Counted from the stretch's first letter, positions 8,097-17,505 are shown. The stretch: DNA of 64,000 bases from Dokdonia sp. Dokd-P16 (GCF_003095655.1 NZ_CP029151.1:2727001-2791000), one strand, 5' to 3'. Notes: a model not told the origin generated them from the sequence alone. A program made the numbers and translations.

Positions 8097-9497
8097 TTAT
8101 AAATCTCTTAGTACTCTACTTACAGCGTGTATTACACCATTTGTAGCTTGTACATTTGTAGCAACTATTGGATTTGCATCGCCATCTGGATCAATAACCG
8201 CTGCAGGATCTGCTTGAATAGTCACATCTGCTCCTCCTAATGGAGTAACTGCAGTTCCATCAAGATCTGCAAGATCTTCTGCTCTTACATTTGAATTAGG
8301 AATCACATGCAATTCTAAAGTTGCGGCAAGTGTCTCTGTAGGGATATCTGATAAATTCTCTAACTCTAGGTCTGCTAGTAAATCTGCAAAAGCATCGTTA
8401 GTTGGCGCAAATACTGTAAACGGTGCAGGTGATGTTCCAAAAGGAGTTTGCAATGCAGCTACGTATCCGAAAGATTCATCTGCAGTTAATGCTGCAACAA
8501 GTGTAGAAAAATTAGGATCTGCAGTAGCAAATGTCGTGATATCTGGAAGTCCTATTACGGTGTCAACTACATGAATCACACCATTTACAGTTACAATATC
8601 TGCTATAATTACGTTTGAGCTTCCATTAAGCGTTACCCCATCATCTGTATTTACATAGAGACTTATAGGTGCATCTTCGTTTCCTTCAAAAGCAGCGGCT
8701 GTATTTACATATCCATTGCTTAATGTTGTAGAAATTGCAACAGCTCCTGGTACCACGTGATTAGATAAAACTTGTGCAAGCACGTCATTATCTACATCTC
8801 CAAGCATATTATCACCTAAGAAGGTAGCAAATGCATTGTTAGTAGGCGCAAAAACAGTGAAATCTGCCTCTGTATCACTTAATAAATCTGTAAAGGCTGT
8901 ATTGCCTTCATCTGTAAGAGCGGCAACTAGTGATGTTAATGCAGGATTTGTAGATGCAAATGTTACGATTGTTGGTAAATCAATTACGGTATCTACAGCA
9001 TGTATTACGCCGTTATCCGTTACGATATCTGCAGTTGTTACTGTAGATTGTCCATTAAGTACAACACCATCTGTGGTATCTACATATAGACTTATGTTTG
9101 CGTTAGAAGAAGGCTCGGTAGCTAGGTTACTTACGTATCCAGTCGATAGTTCGCTAGAAGTAACTGTCGAGTTTAGCACGTGATTTAATAGTACTTGTGT
9201 CAATACAGCGTCATCTACATCCTCTAGAGCAGCTCCATTTAAAAATGTTTCAAAAGCTGCATTATCAGGCGCAAATACAGTAAATGTTCCGCTTCCTGCT
9301 AGTGTAGCATCAAGATTGGTGCGTTGTAACGCAGCTAGTAAAGAGCTGTAATTTTCATTACCAGAAACAAAGTCGGCAATAGTGTTGCTTTCTCCTTCAA
9401 TAATGTTTGCATTATCATCATCATCGTTACAAGAAAATGTGATAAAGAGCGTTAAAGCAATAAACGCTAGTTTTGTAATACTCATTAGATTTTTCAT
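8097..9497 (-). CDS. Triple fasciclin (FAS1) domain lipoprotein
   Basis: This 466-aa protein has a lipobox ending at Cys23 (FITFSC) with an acidic DDDD stretch behind it. Three FAS1 domains follow at about residues 40-172, 176-314 and 318-466. Each contains the H1 motif (FTVFAPDNAAF, FTVFAPTNNAF, FTVFAPTNDAF) and the closing NGVIHxVD/S motif. FAS1 domains mediate adhesion to matrix or cells. The repeats resemble each other at nucleotide level, consistent with internal duplication. It is probably displayed on the cell surface. A dedicated terminator lies downstream. Confidence 0.92.
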   Translation of the reverse strand: MKNLMSITKLAFIALTLFITFSCNDDDDNANIIEGESNTIADFVSGNENYSSLLAALQRTNLDATLAGSGTFTVFAPDNAAFETFLNGAALEDVDDAVLTQVLLNHVLNSTVTSSELSTGYVSNLATEPSSNANISLYVDTTDGVVLNGQSTVTTADIVTDNGVIHAVDTVIDLPTIVTFASTNPALTSLVAALTDEGNTAFTDLLSDTEADFTVFAPTNNAFATFLGDNMLGDVDNDVLAQVLSNHVVPGAVAISTTLSNGYVNTAAAFEGNEDAPISLYVNTDDGVTLNGSSNVIIADIVTVNGVIHVVDTVIGLPDITTFATADPNFSTLVAALTADESFGYVAALQTPFGTSPAPFTVFAPTNDAFADLLADLELENLSDIPTETLAATLELHVIPNSNVRAEDLADLDGTAVTPLGGADVTIQADPAAVIDPDGDANPIVATNVQATNGVIHAVSRVLRDL

Positions 9498-9573
9498 AAA
9501 AATGTAGTTTTTGATTTTGTTTAATGTAAAATTAAAATGACTAAACAGAATAAACTCCTAATAAATAGTTAAA

Positions 9574-10266
9574 ATGTCAAGATTAACAATTGTTTTAATA
9601 ATTATAATGGCTCAATATCAGCAGTTGAGCGTAGCGCAAAGCTATAATCAATTTGATGATGAAGGTAAGCGCCACGGGCTATGGCAGAAAACTTTTAATA
9701 ATGAAAAGCAATTGCGATATACTGGAACTTTTAGTCATGGTCAAGAAGTAGGTACCTTTAATTTTTATGATATTAACGGAGGTCATCCTACGGCCGTAAA
9801 AGTATATACGCCAGATTCACCTTATATAGATGTAACTTTTTTTACAACCGATGGAAAAATGGTAAGTAAAGGGAAGATGAATGGTAGAGAACGTATAGGA
9901 GAGTGGTTATCATATCATCAAGATGGAAAATCAATAATGATAAAGGAGAATTATGATAACGGGAAGTTAGAAGGAGAGCGTACCGTTTATTTTATGAATG
10001 GCTTACTGGCTCAGCAAGAGTTTTATAAGCAAGATTTAAAAGAAGGTAAAGCCACCTATTATTCAGAAGAAAAAAAAATACTCAAGGAATTGCAATATAT
10101 AAACGATAAGCTAGAAGGCCCAGTTCGATTATATAACGGTTTTGGGCAGCTAGAGGTTGAGGGTATTTACAAGAATAACCGTAAGCACGGTCTCTGGAAG
10201 TATTATAAAAATGGTGCTGTAGATAAAGAAATTAAATATCCACGTAATAAAATAGGGGTCCAGTAA
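9574..10266 (+). CDS. Exported MORN-like (YwqK-type) repeat protein
   Basis: This 230-aa protein has an N-terminal signal peptide (LTIVLIIIMAQYQQLSVAQS). It then carries a series of MORN_2-type repeats of the form G-x-L-E-G-x(3)-Y-(Y/F)-x-N-G, for example KLEGERTVYFMNG, KEGKATYYSE and KHGLWKYYKNG. Such repeats form beta-hairpin ladders and are often labelled YwqK-family antitoxin, a name inherited from Bacillus and not supported here. Function is unknown; location is periplasmic or outer membrane. Confidence 0.75.
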   Translation: MSRLTIVLIIIMAQYQQLSVAQSYNQFDDEGKRHGLWQKTFNNEKQLRYTGTFSHGQEVGTFNFYDINGGHPTAVKVYTPDSPYIDVTFFTTDGKMVSKGKMNGRERIGEWLSYHQDGKSIMIKENYDNGKLEGERTVYFMNGLLAQQEFYKQDLKEGKATYYSEEKKILKELQYINDKLEGPVRLYNGFGQLEVEGIYKNNRKHGLWKYYKNGAVDKEIKYPRNKIGVQ

Positions 10267-10332
10267 TCTTAGTGTAAGTTTTCTCTTTAAATATCAACTA
10301 CTTCTTATGTGAAAAAATGCACTCTTATTGTG

Positions 10333-10340
10333 TAAATTTG
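10333..10340 (+). promoter_or_regulatory. Candidate -7 box TAAATTTG upstream of mnmA
   Basis: TAAATTTG followed by C matches TANNTTTG, the Bacteroidota SigA-type -7 element. The -33 element is weak. It would give a leader of roughly 80 nt before mnmA. Confidence 0.45.
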
Positions 10341-10428
10341 CATCCTCAATTATGAGCTAGAATTATAGCTCTTACAATAGCAAAGTGAAGCTATAATTAG
10401 CCGATGTTTTGCAAACATATATCAGATA

Positions 10429-11622
10429 ATGAAAACGGTAGTAGTAGGTCTTAGTGGTGGAGTAGATAGTAGTGTTACGGCTCACTTATTAAAGGAACAA
10501 GGATACAACGTGATAGGTCTTTTTATGAAGAACTGGCACGATGATTCTGTAACGATATCTGATGAGTGCCCGTGGCTAGATGATAGCAATGATGCAATGC
10601 TCGTTGCCGAAAAGTTAGGAATTCCTTTTCAGACTGTAGATTTAAGCGAGCAATACAGAGAGCGTATTGTAAATTACATGTTTAAAGAATATGAGATGGG
10701 ACGAACTCCTAATCCAGATGTGCTGTGTAATCGTGAGATTAAGTTTGATGTGTTTATGAAAATTGCACTATCTCTCGGAGCAGATTATGTAGCGACAGGA
10801 CATTACTGTCAAAAGACTTCGATTGAAGTAGACGGTAAGACAATGTATCAGCTTAAAGCCGGAGCAGACGATAATAAAGATCAATCATATTTTTTATGCC
10901 AGCTATCGCAAGAGCAATTGGCAAAGACATTATTTCCTATAGGGCATTTACAAAAGCCTAAGGTGCGCGAGATTGCCTTAGAGCAAGATCTCGTAACGGC
11001 AGGTAAGAAAGATTCTCAAGGACTTTGTTTTATAGGTAAAGTACGATTACCAGACTTTTTACAACAACAATTAAAACCTAAGGAAGGTGTGATTGTTGAG
11101 GTGATGGAAGATACTATTCCTGAAGTTGCAGGAGGTATGGAGGCTAGTAACGCTTTCGCGAAAGCGGACTTAGAAAACCTTGTAAAAAAGCCAACATATA
11201 GCGTTGCCGAAGGAAAGGTGGTAGGAAAGCACCAAGGAGCACATTACTTTACAATTGGTCAGCGTAAGGGACTCGCAGTAGGCGGAACCGTAGAGCCACT
11301 TTTTGTAATAGATACAGATGTAAATGAAAATGTGATTTACACAGGTCAAGGAAAAAATCACAGAGGATTATACCGAAAAGGACTCTTTGTAAAAGAAGAA
11401 GAAATACACTGGATACGTGAGGATCTCACGCTTGCAGTAGACGAAACTATGGAAGTTGAAGCAAGAATACGCTATAGACAACCACTAGAAAAGGCGACAC
11501 TTTATAGAGTGGAAGGTGGCATGTATGTAATTTTTGACAATCCTCAAACCGCAATTGCCGAAGGTCAGTTTGTAGCATGGCATCATGGAGAAGAGTGCTT
11601 AGGTTCTGGAGTTATTTCGTAA
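10429..11622 (+). CDS. mnmA: tRNA-specific 2-thiouridylase MnmA
   Basis: This 397-aa enzyme carries the PP-loop [10 protein letters not shown] for ATP binding, the catalytic Cys in [12 protein letters not shown] and the second Cys in [12 protein letters not shown]. It also has [10 protein letters not shown] in the tRNA-binding domain. It thiolates U34 of tRNAs for Lys, Glu and Gln. Between residues of about 212 and 258 it has the longer central insert typical of Bacteroidota MnmA. In this strain an exact palindrome copy is embedded there and read as [11 protein letters not shown]. The insertion point is outside the catalytic motifs, so activity should be retained. Confidence 0.95.
   Translation: MKTVVVGLSGGVDSSVTAHLLKEQGYNVIGLFMKNWHDDSVTISDECPWLDDSNDAMLVAEKLGIPFQTVDLSEQYRERIVNYMFKEYEMGRTPNPDVLCNREIKFDVFMKIALSLGADYVATGHYCQKTSIEVDGKTMYQLKAGADDNKDQSYFLCQLSQEQLAKTLFPIGHLQKPKVREIALEQDLVTAGKKDSQGLCFIGKVRLPDFLQQQLKPKEGVIVEVMEDTIPEVAGGMEASNAFAKADLENLVKKPTYSVAEGKVVGKHQGAHYFTIGQRKGLAVGGTVEPLFVIDTDVNENVIYTGQGKNHRGLYRKGLFVKEEEIHWIREDLTLAVDETMEVEARIRYRQPLEKATLYRVEGGMYVIFDNPQTAIAEGQFVAWHHGEECLGSGVIS
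11151..11166. repeat. Dispersed palindrome, exact 16-mer
   Basis: Copy within mnmA, read as AFAKA in the variable central insert. Confidence 0.95.
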
Positions 11623-11664
11623 CTTACGTACTCATCTTACGGAGCTTAGCTCAACTTCTTGCTT

Positions 11665-13281
11665 ATGAATATAAAATTACTCTTAGTACTCCTATTTATG
11701 ACGGCTTATGGAAATGCTCAGCAGGATGCTTGGGTATTTTTTGTAGATAAAGAAAACGTTGCGGCAAGCCTTGATAATCCTATTTCTATACTCACACAAG
11801 ATGCACTAGACCGAAAAGAACTACACGGTGTAGCTATAGATGAACGTGATGTGCCCGTAAATGAAAATTATATCACTCAAATTAAATCTGAGCCTGGTAT
11901 AACTGTATTAGCAAAATCAAAGTGGATGAACTGTGTCCACGTAAGGGGTTCACTAGCGCAAATCGAAGCTTTAGAAGCATTGCAAATTGTTGATTATATA
12001 GAATATGCAGATCGAAGTTTAACAAGACAATCTACTCCATTTGAGTTTTTAAAAGATGATCCTTTACCTCCACAATCACGAGTTACATTTAATTACGGAG
12101 CAACAGATAATCAAGTAACTATGCTCTCTGTAGATGAGTTGCATGAGCAAGACTTTACGGGCGCAGGAATGGTGATAGCAATTATGGATTCTGGTTTTCC
12201 TGGAGTTGATGTGAATGCAGGATTCTCAAGATTGAGAAATGCAGGGAACTTGCTAGATGGATATGATTTTGTGGGAAGAAATGACGATGAGTTTGAATTT
12301 TTAAATAGTAGCCATGGAACTAGAGTAGCAAGTGACATTGTAGGTTTCATAGAAAACCAATTTGTAGGCACAGCTCCAGATGCTGCTATTTACTGTTTTA
12401 GAACAGAAGATGTGGCAAGTGAGAATCCAGTAGAAGAATCTTACTGGGTGGAAGCTGCAGAAAGAGCAGATAGCTTAGGAGTAGATGTAATAAATACATC
12501 ACTAGGATATAGAACTTTTGATAATTCTAATTATGACTACAGCTACGATGACATGGATGGTGAGACTACTTTCATTTCTAGAGGCGCTACACTTGCTTTT
12601 GAAAAAGGGATGCTGGTAGTTACTAGTGCAGGCAATAGTGGTACTGGAATGATAAGCGCTCCAGCAGATGCCGTAGGTTCATTTACAGTAGGTGCCGTAA
12701 ATGCTAGTGGAAATTATGCTAGCTTTAGTAGTATAGGACCGTCAAGTGATGGTAGGGTTAAACCAGATGTAGTCGCAAAGGGAGCGGGTAGTGCAGTTAT
12801 CGATCAGAATAATAACATTACTACAAATAATGGAACGAGCTTTAGTTCGCCGATAATAGCTGGAGCAATAGCTAGCTTTTGGCAGTCAAATCCAGAGCTT
12901 ACAAATGCCACTATAATGCAGCTCGTTCGGGAGAGTGCTAGTATTTATGATAATCCAACTGTGCAGTTGGGGTATGGTATTCCAGATTTTGGCGCAGCAT
13001 TAGAAGAGGTTTTAAGTACCTCAGCGCTTAATGAAGCTCAAGAGTTTAAAGACTATCAAATTTTACCTAACCCAGCATCTGAGATGGCAGTATTAGTATT
13101 GCCAAAGGAAGTTACTCAAGTTGAGGTGACTATTTTTGATATTTTAGGTAAGAAGATCACGACCAAACGTATGTCACAACAAGTAAATGCACTTCCTATC
13201 TCAACACTTAGAAAAGGAGTTTATCTCATACAAATTAACGATGGTACCTCAATCGTTACTCAAAAATTTATAAAAGCATAA
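11665..13281 (+). CDS. Subtilisin-like (S8) protease with T9SS C-terminal sorting domain
   Basis: The open frame reaches a TTG at 11659, but ATG 11665 gives a proper signal peptide (MNIKLLLVLLFMTAYGNAQ) and 538 aa. A propeptide precedes the S8 domain. The catalytic triad is visible as Asp175 (IAIMDSGFPG), His217 (SSHGTRVASDI) and Ser392 (NGTSFSSPIIAG), with the oxyanion Asn near TSAGNSG. The last 75 residues (YQILPNPASE ... KGVYLIQINDG ... KFIKA) are a type A T9SS sorting domain, so the protease should be secreted or surface attached through the type IX system. The stop overlaps the next start (TAATG), implying translational coupling. Confidence 0.93.
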   Translation: MNIKLLLVLLFMTAYGNAQQDAWVFFVDKENVAASLDNPISILTQDALDRKELHGVAIDERDVPVNENYITQIKSEPGITVLAKSKWMNCVHVRGSLAQIEALEALQIVDYIEYADRSLTRQSTPFEFLKDDPLPPQSRVTFNYGATDNQVTMLSVDELHEQDFTGAGMVIAIMDSGFPGVDVNAGFSRLRNAGNLLDGYDFVGRNDDEFEFLNSSHGTRVASDIVGFIENQFVGTAPDAAIYCFRTEDVASENPVEESYWVEAAERADSLGVDVINTSLGYRTFDNSNYDYSYDDMDGETTFISRGATLAFEKGMLVVTSAGNSGTGMISAPADAVGSFTVGAVNASGNYASFSSIGPSSDGRVKPDVVAKGAGSAVIDQNNNITTNNGTSFSSPIIAGAIASFWQSNPELTNATIMQLVRESASIYDNPTVQLGYGIPDFGAALEEVLSTSALNEAQEFKDYQILPNPASEMAVLVLPKEVTQVEVTIFDILGKKITTKRMSQQVNALPISTLRKGVYLIQINDGTSIVTQKFIKA

Positions 13282-14228
13282 TGAATAGAATCACATCCCT
13301 ATTTAACGTTAAGTATCCACTAGTACAAGGTGGAATGATATGGAACTCTGGCTGGCGTCTCGCAAGTGCTGTGAGTAATGCTGGAGGTCTAGGATTAATA
13401 GGAGCGGCTTCTATGTATCCAGAGGTACTAGTGGAGCATGTAGAGAAGTGTAAAAAAGCTACCAATAAGCCTTTTGGGGTAAATATCCCTATGTTATATC
13501 CTAACATAGAAGAGCACATGAAAACGGTAGTAGACTACAAAGTTCCTATTGTTTTTACCAGCGCTGGTAATCCAAAGCTGTGGACTAAAGAGTTAAAGAA
13601 GCACGGAATAAAAGTGGTGCATGTAGTAAGTAGTGTAAAGTTTGCCTTAAAATCACAAGAAGCAGGAGTAGATGCGGTGGTTGCCGAAGGTTTTGAAGCT
13701 GGAGGTCACAATGGAAGAGAGGAGACTACAACATTCACGCTGATACCTATGGTGAGAGAAAAGTTAGATATCCCACTTATTGCGGCTGGTGGTATTGCAA
13801 CAGGTAGAGGTATGCTCGCAGCAATGACATTAGGAGCAGATGGTGTGCAGGTAGGAAGTCGCTTTGCCGCTAGTGAAGAATCTAGTGCGCATCAATTATT
13901 TAAACAAGCTATAGTTGATACTCAGGAAGGAGATACCGTATTAACACTTAAAGAACTTGCGCCTGTAAGACTTATAAAAAATAAATTTTATAAGCAGGTA
14001 GCAGAATTATACACTACGGCACCATCAAAGGAGCAGCTGTCACAATTATTAGGACGTGCACGTGCAAAGCGAGGCATGTTTGAAGGAGATCTTGAGGATG
14101 GCGAACTAGAAATAGGTCAGATTTCTGGGCTTATACATGATATAAAACCAGCGGGGCAAATAGTGTCAGATATGATAGCAGAATATACTGAAGCAAAGAA
14201 CGCTTTACTCAATTTTGACAACTGGTAG
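13281..14228 (+). CDS. Nitronate monooxygenase / 2-nitropropane dioxygenase-like flavoprotein
   Basis: This 315-aa TIM-barrel FMN enzyme opens with the family signature FNVKYPLVQGGMIW and continues with AGGLGLIGAASM. It has VDAVVAEGFEAGGHNG with the conserved AGGHxG segment, and IAAGGIATGRGMLAAMTLGADGVQVGSRF for FMN phosphate binding. The family comprises nitronate monooxygenases that oxidise propionate-3-nitronate, and the related FabK enoyl-ACP reductases; sequence alone does not separate them with certainty. It overlaps the subtilase stop by one base but is functionally unrelated. A strong terminator follows. Confidence 0.85.
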   Translation: MNRITSLFNVKYPLVQGGMIWNSGWRLASAVSNAGGLGLIGAASMYPEVLVEHVEKCKKATNKPFGVNIPMLYPNIEEHMKTVVDYKVPIVFTSAGNPKLWTKELKKHGIKVVHVVSSVKFALKSQEAGVDAVVAEGFEAGGHNGREETTTFTLIPMVREKLDIPLIAAGGIATGRGMLAAMTLGADGVQVGSRFAASEESSAHQLFKQAIVDTQEGDTVLTLKELAPVRLIKNKFYKQVAELYTTAPSKEQLSQLLGRARAKRGMFEGDLEDGELEIGQISGLIHDIKPAGQIVSDMIAEYTEAKNALLNFDNW

Positions 14229-14245
14229 TGTTATCTAGATGAACT

Positions 14246-14279
14246 AAAAAATGCTCTGGTTTACCAGAGCATTTTTTTA
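14246..14279. terminator. Terminator between nitronate monooxygenase and phnA
   Basis: Stem AAAAATGCTCTGG / CCAGAGCATTTTT with a TTTA loop, followed by Ts and preceded by As, so it can serve both convergent genes. Confidence 0.85.
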
Positions 14280-14303
14280 ACTTATAGAGTAATCAGTTAT
14301 AGT

Positions 14304-14867
14304 CTAGTTACTCTTCTTTACGTATTGAGTAACTATAACAACCTGCTGTCCTTGAATGCGTCCTTCTATGTGCTCAGGATTATCATGTACAAGATTAATA
14401 TTACGCATAAACTCTCCACGTTTTGCAGTAAAGTTGGCTCCTTTTACATCTAGATCTTTAATTAAAACAACACTATCACCGTTAGCCAGTCTCGTTCCAT
14501 TGGAGTCTTTATGAATAATCGTGTTTTCATCTTCTTCTATGTGCTCTCCAGTAGCTTTTGCCCACTCTAACGTTTCTTCTTCAAGATACATCATGTCAAG
14601 AAGATCCTGTGGCCATCCTTCTTTGCGTAGTCTTGTAAGCATACGCCACGCTACCACTTGTACTGCAGGTTCTGTGCTCCACATGCTATCATTAAGACAT
14701 CTCCAATGGTTTACATCTACTTCCTCTGGATTATTAATCTGGTTAATACATGTTTTGCAGGCAAGAATGTCGTCCTCTCTTGGTTCCACGATAAATGGAG
14801 AAAGATCGTATTCGTTGCTGCATAGTTCGCAAATAGTGGTGCGTTTGTTAAGTTCTCTTAAGCTCAC
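14304..14867 (-). CDS. PhnA-domain protein
   Basis: This 187-aa protein has an N-terminal zinc ribbon (CELCSNEYDL ... CKTCINQI). Its C-terminal PhnA domain contains NGDSVVLIKDLDVKGANFTAKRGE and ends in VIVTQYVKK. Despite the name, PhnA-domain proteins are not shown to act in phosphonate degradation; the role is unknown and likely nucleic-acid or metal related. Two short palindromes lie 26-61 bp upstream of the start (14893-14906 and 14916-14928) and could be operators. Confidence 0.85.
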   Translation of the reverse strand: MSLRELNKRTTICELCSNEYDLSPFIVEPREDDILACKTCINQINNPEEVDVNHWRCLNDSMWSTEPAVQVVAWRMLTRLRKEGWPQDLLDMMYLEEETLEWAKATGEHIEEDENTIIHKDSNGTRLANGDSVVLIKDLDVKGANFTAKRGEFMRNINLVHDNPEHIEGRIQGQQVVIVTQYVKKSN

Positions 14868-14892
14868 AGTACTCGGTTTATGGGTTGTAAAA

Positions 14893-14906
14893 GCAAATTA
14901 ATTTGC
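14893..14906. promoter_or_regulatory. 14-bp perfect palindrome upstream of phnA
   Basis: GCAAATTAATTTGC is a perfect inverted repeat 26 bp before the PhnA-protein start. It could be an operator; no regulator is identifiable. Confidence 0.3.
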
Positions 14907-14915
14907 TGTCAATTT

Positions 14916-14928
14916 AAGGCATTGCCTT
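14916..14928. promoter_or_regulatory. 13-bp inverted repeat upstream of phnA
   Basis: AAGGCA-T-TGCCTT, two perfect 6-bp arms around one base, 10 bp further upstream than the 14-bp palindrome. Confidence 0.25.
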
Positions 14929-14968
14929 GATATTGCTGCGAAGTAACAAAATTTCCGTCTAAGGTGCT

Positions 14969-16084
14969 TTATTCCCTACGCTCTTTTTCTTGTTTGTAGA
15001 TCTCACGGCCTAGTTGCGCGAGAAAAGGGATACCTATATTTTCATACTCATAGGTATCATCATTAAAAATTGCATTCTCATTTACTAGGATAGTTGCAGA
15101 GAGTATAAAGCGTATGTCATTCTCGGTGTCAACAATGTATGCAGTCTCTGTGAGCGTTCCATATGCATATCCCACTTTATTGTAAATTTTGATATTACTA
15201 GGTATATCATCTTTGGAGTCTCCATACATGAAAAACTTAACATAACTATCGTAATACTTTTGGGAAGTATACTTAGCCTCGCGAGGTAATGCTTTCATTG
15301 ACGATAGTAAACGAGTTCTACTTTCTTCGGTGAGGTCAAATCGTTCTGCTTCGGGAAAGACTTCTGGTGCTATAAGCTTTTTGATTAGTAGATGTTGCTC
15401 TTCTAGTGGGAAGTAGTTTTTCTCGCTAAAGTTCATTGGAGATTCTTTTAAAACACCATCTTCTATGTATCCTTTACCTTTGTTAATTCCTTGTATAGTA
15501 ACTGGAGTAATATCGCTATCTGTTTGATTTTTTAATTCAATTACGTCTTCCGTATATCCTGGAAAGAATTGAATGTTGTTCCTGCTAGCTTTATCAGCAT
15601 CTGGCGTAGATAATCTATGGGCGATACGGGTGTTGTTTAGTCCTTTTTCGCGCAAGCGGTTATTAATATAATCTCTTCCTAAAATCTCATAAATTCTGTT
15701 GTAGGATGCATTGTCACTTACTGCAAAAATCTGTCTAATGTCATCAGACACTGTATGTAAATTGTCGTCATCACCTATAATATATGGGGTATCAAGATGT
15801 AGGTTCTCACGTACATCCATAAACTCTGCAGCTAGCAGTGCTACAGGGAGTTTTACCGTGCTCGCAGGGTAAAAATACTGGTCTGTATTTACGTTGTACT
15901 CGTAATCTGTAAATACCATCTCACCAGTACTTGACGTATCGATTTGTGTGAACAGTATTTGTACTTCGTGTTTTTTAATATCGCTTACAACGGTTTTTAT
16001 AAGCTCATTTTTTGAGCTTAATGCTGTCTCGATAGGATTGCTGCAACTTGCAAATATTACTACTATTAATACCCAATATTTCAT
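14969..16084 (-). CDS. Class A beta-lactamase-like serine hydrolase, lipoprotein
   Basis: I place the start at ATG 16084 (371 aa) rather than the in-frame ATG at 16108. MKYWVLIVVIFASCS is then a clean lipoprotein signal, and the lysA terminator reaches up to base 16109. The active-site motif SxxK is S75-T-V-K78 (PASTVKLP) and the second motif is SDN (FAVSDNASYN). The KTG box is replaced by KVG (NKVGYAYG), a substitution at a residue that helps bind the beta-lactam carboxylate. It belongs to the beta-lactamase2 (PF13354) group. Whether it hydrolyses beta-lactams, cleaves another amide or ester, or acts on cell wall is not settled. Confidence 0.82.
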   Translation of the reverse strand: MKYWVLIVVIFASCSNPIETALSSKNELIKTVVSDIKKHEVQILFTQIDTSSTGEMVFTDYEYNVNTDQYFYPASTVKLPVALLAAEFMDVRENLHLDTPYIIGDDDNLHTVSDDIRQIFAVSDNASYNRIYEILGRDYINNRLREKGLNNTRIAHRLSTPDADKASRNNIQFFPGYTEDVIELKNQTDSDITPVTIQGINKGKGYIEDGVLKESPMNFSEKNYFPLEEQHLLIKKLIAPEVFPEAERFDLTEESRTRLLSSMKALPREAKYTSQKYYDSYVKFFMYGDSKDDIPSNIKIYNKVGYAYGTLTETAYIVDTENDIRFILSATILVNENAIFNDDTYEYENIGIPFLAQLGREIYKQEKERRE

Positions 16085-16108
16085 AGTATAAATGTACTGA
16101 GTATTCAT

Positions 16109-16136
16109 AAAAAAGACCAGCTGTTTGCTGGCCTTT
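16109..16136 (-). terminator. Terminator of lysA
   Basis: On the minus strand, GCCAGC-AAACA-GCTGGTC is followed by TTTTTT. It ends the lysA transcript and abuts the start of the serine hydrolase gene. Confidence 0.75.
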
Positions 16137-16155
16137 GTGATAGTTTTATGTGAAG

Positions 16156-17361
16156 TTATTCTTTGAGAATAACTTGGTTGCTTATGAGGTCTTCAAAGGT
16201 TTCTCGTTTACGTATTAAATGCGCTTCGCCGTTTTTGATCAACACCTCTGCAGGTCTGTAGCGACTATTATAATTGCTCGCCATCGTAAAGCAATACGCA
16301 CCTGCATTATCAAAGGCAAGAATATCACCTTCAGAAATTTCTGAGATGCGACGGTTGTTTGCAAAAGTATCGGTCTCACAAATATATCCCACAACACTAT
16401 AAAAACGTTCTCGCCCTTTTGGGTTGCTTATATTATGTATCTCATGCTGGCTTCCATAAAGCATAGGTCGTATTAAGTGGTTAAATCCACTATCTACTTG
16501 AGCAAATACTGTTGAGGTTGTTTGTTTTACCACATTTACTTGTACAAGAAATTTACCTGCTTCGCTTACAAGGAATTTACCAGGTTCAAAGGTTAGCGTG
16601 AGTGGTTTTCCGTACGCTTTCGCGAAAGCGTTAAAACGTTTCCCTAATTTCTCTCCTAGTTCCTCTATGTTAGTCTCAATGTCTCCTGCTTTATAAGGTA
16701 CTTTAAAACCGCTACCAAAATCAATAAAAGTAAGATCGCTGAATTTTTGTGCAGCATCAAATAATATTTCTGTCGCATAAACAAATACATCAATATCAAG
16801 AATGTCACTTCCAGTGTGCATGTGAATTCCATTGATATTCATTCCGGTATTTTCCACAATGCGCAGTACATGCGGTAGCTGGTGAATACTAATCCCAAAT
16901 TTACTATCGATGTGCCCTACAGAAATGTTAGTGTTTCCACCTGCCATTACGTGAGGATTCACGCGGATACACACAGGTATTTGAGGATGCTTAGTCCCAA
17001 ACTGTTCTAATATAGAAAGATTGTCTATATTGATTTGAACACCCATTTGTGCTACCTCCTCTATCTCTGCAAGTGAGACACCATTAGGTGTAAAGATGAT
17101 GCGATCTGGAGTAAAGCCAGCTAGAAGTCCTAGCTGTACTTCTTGAATAGAAACCGTGTCTAGTCCAGAACCCAAGCTCTTTAGATGCTGTAATATAGAA
17201 ATGTTGCTTAAAGCTTTTACGGCGTAGTTAAGTCTTAACTGTTTTACATCCTTAAATGCATTAGTAAGTCTATTATATTGTGTCGTAATAGTCTCTGCAT
17301 CGTATACATAAACTGGACTTCCGTGGGTGTTGACCACGTTTAAAAGATCTCTATTTTTCAT
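16156..17361 (-). CDS. lysA: Diaminopimelate decarboxylase
   Basis: This 401-aa PLP enzyme decarboxylates meso-diaminopimelate to L-lysine. It has the PLP lysine in YAVKALSN (Lys49), HMHTGSDI, the phosphate-binding FIDFGSGFKVPY, EPGKFLVSEAG and the catalytic Cys in YICETDTF. Length fits the family. An exact palindrome copy is read as AFAKA in KRFNAFAKAYGKPL. Related enzymes have a helix of similar length and character here, so the copy appears to occupy normal sequence without an insertion. The gene has its own terminator and a candidate -7 box 17-24 bp before the start. Confidence 0.95.
   Translation of the reverse strand: MKNRDLLNVVNTHGSPVYVYDAETITTQYNRLTNAFKDVKQLRLNYAVKALSNISILQHLKSLGSGLDTVSIQEVQLGLLAGFTPDRIIFTPNGVSLAEIEEVAQMGVQINIDNLSILEQFGTKHPQIPVCIRVNPHVMAGGNTNISVGHIDSKFGISIHQLPHVLRIVENTGMNINGIHMHTGSDILDIDVFVYATEILFDAAQKFSDLTFIDFGSGFKVPYKAGDIETNIEELGEKLGKRFNAFAKAYGKPLTLTFEPGKFLVSEAGKFLVQVNVVKQTTSTVFAQVDSGFNHLIRPMLYGSQHEIHNISNPKGRERFYSVVGYICETDTFANNRRISEISEGDILAFDNAGAYCFTMASNYNSRYRPAEVLIKNGEAHLIRKRETFEDLISNQVILKE
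16615..16630. repeat. Dispersed palindrome, exact 16-mer
   Basis: Copy within lysA, read on the coding (minus) strand as AFAKA just before the conserved EPGKFLVSEAG segment. Flanks TA...TT. Confidence 0.95.
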
Positions 17362-17377
17362 CTTAACGTATTTAAAG

Positions 17378-17385
17378 CAAAATTA
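17378..17385 (-). promoter_or_regulatory. Candidate -7 box TAATTTTG upstream of lysA
   Basis: The minus strand reads TAATTTTG, matching TANNTTTG, 17 bp before the lysA ATG. No good -33 TTG at 19-bp spacing. Confidence 0.35.
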
Positions 17386-17505
17386 GAAGAGTTTTGTAAA
17401 TTCATAAGATACAATGTCTAGAAATGTTGAACAATAAGGTTAAAAATTGTTCATTATATAACAGTAAGCAGAAGCTTTTGTATTTTTCATACATAAAACA
17501 GTGTT

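Noticed and set aside
11659-11664. TTG start for the subtilase
   Set aside because: The ATG 6 bp later gives a normal signal peptide; nothing supports the TTG.
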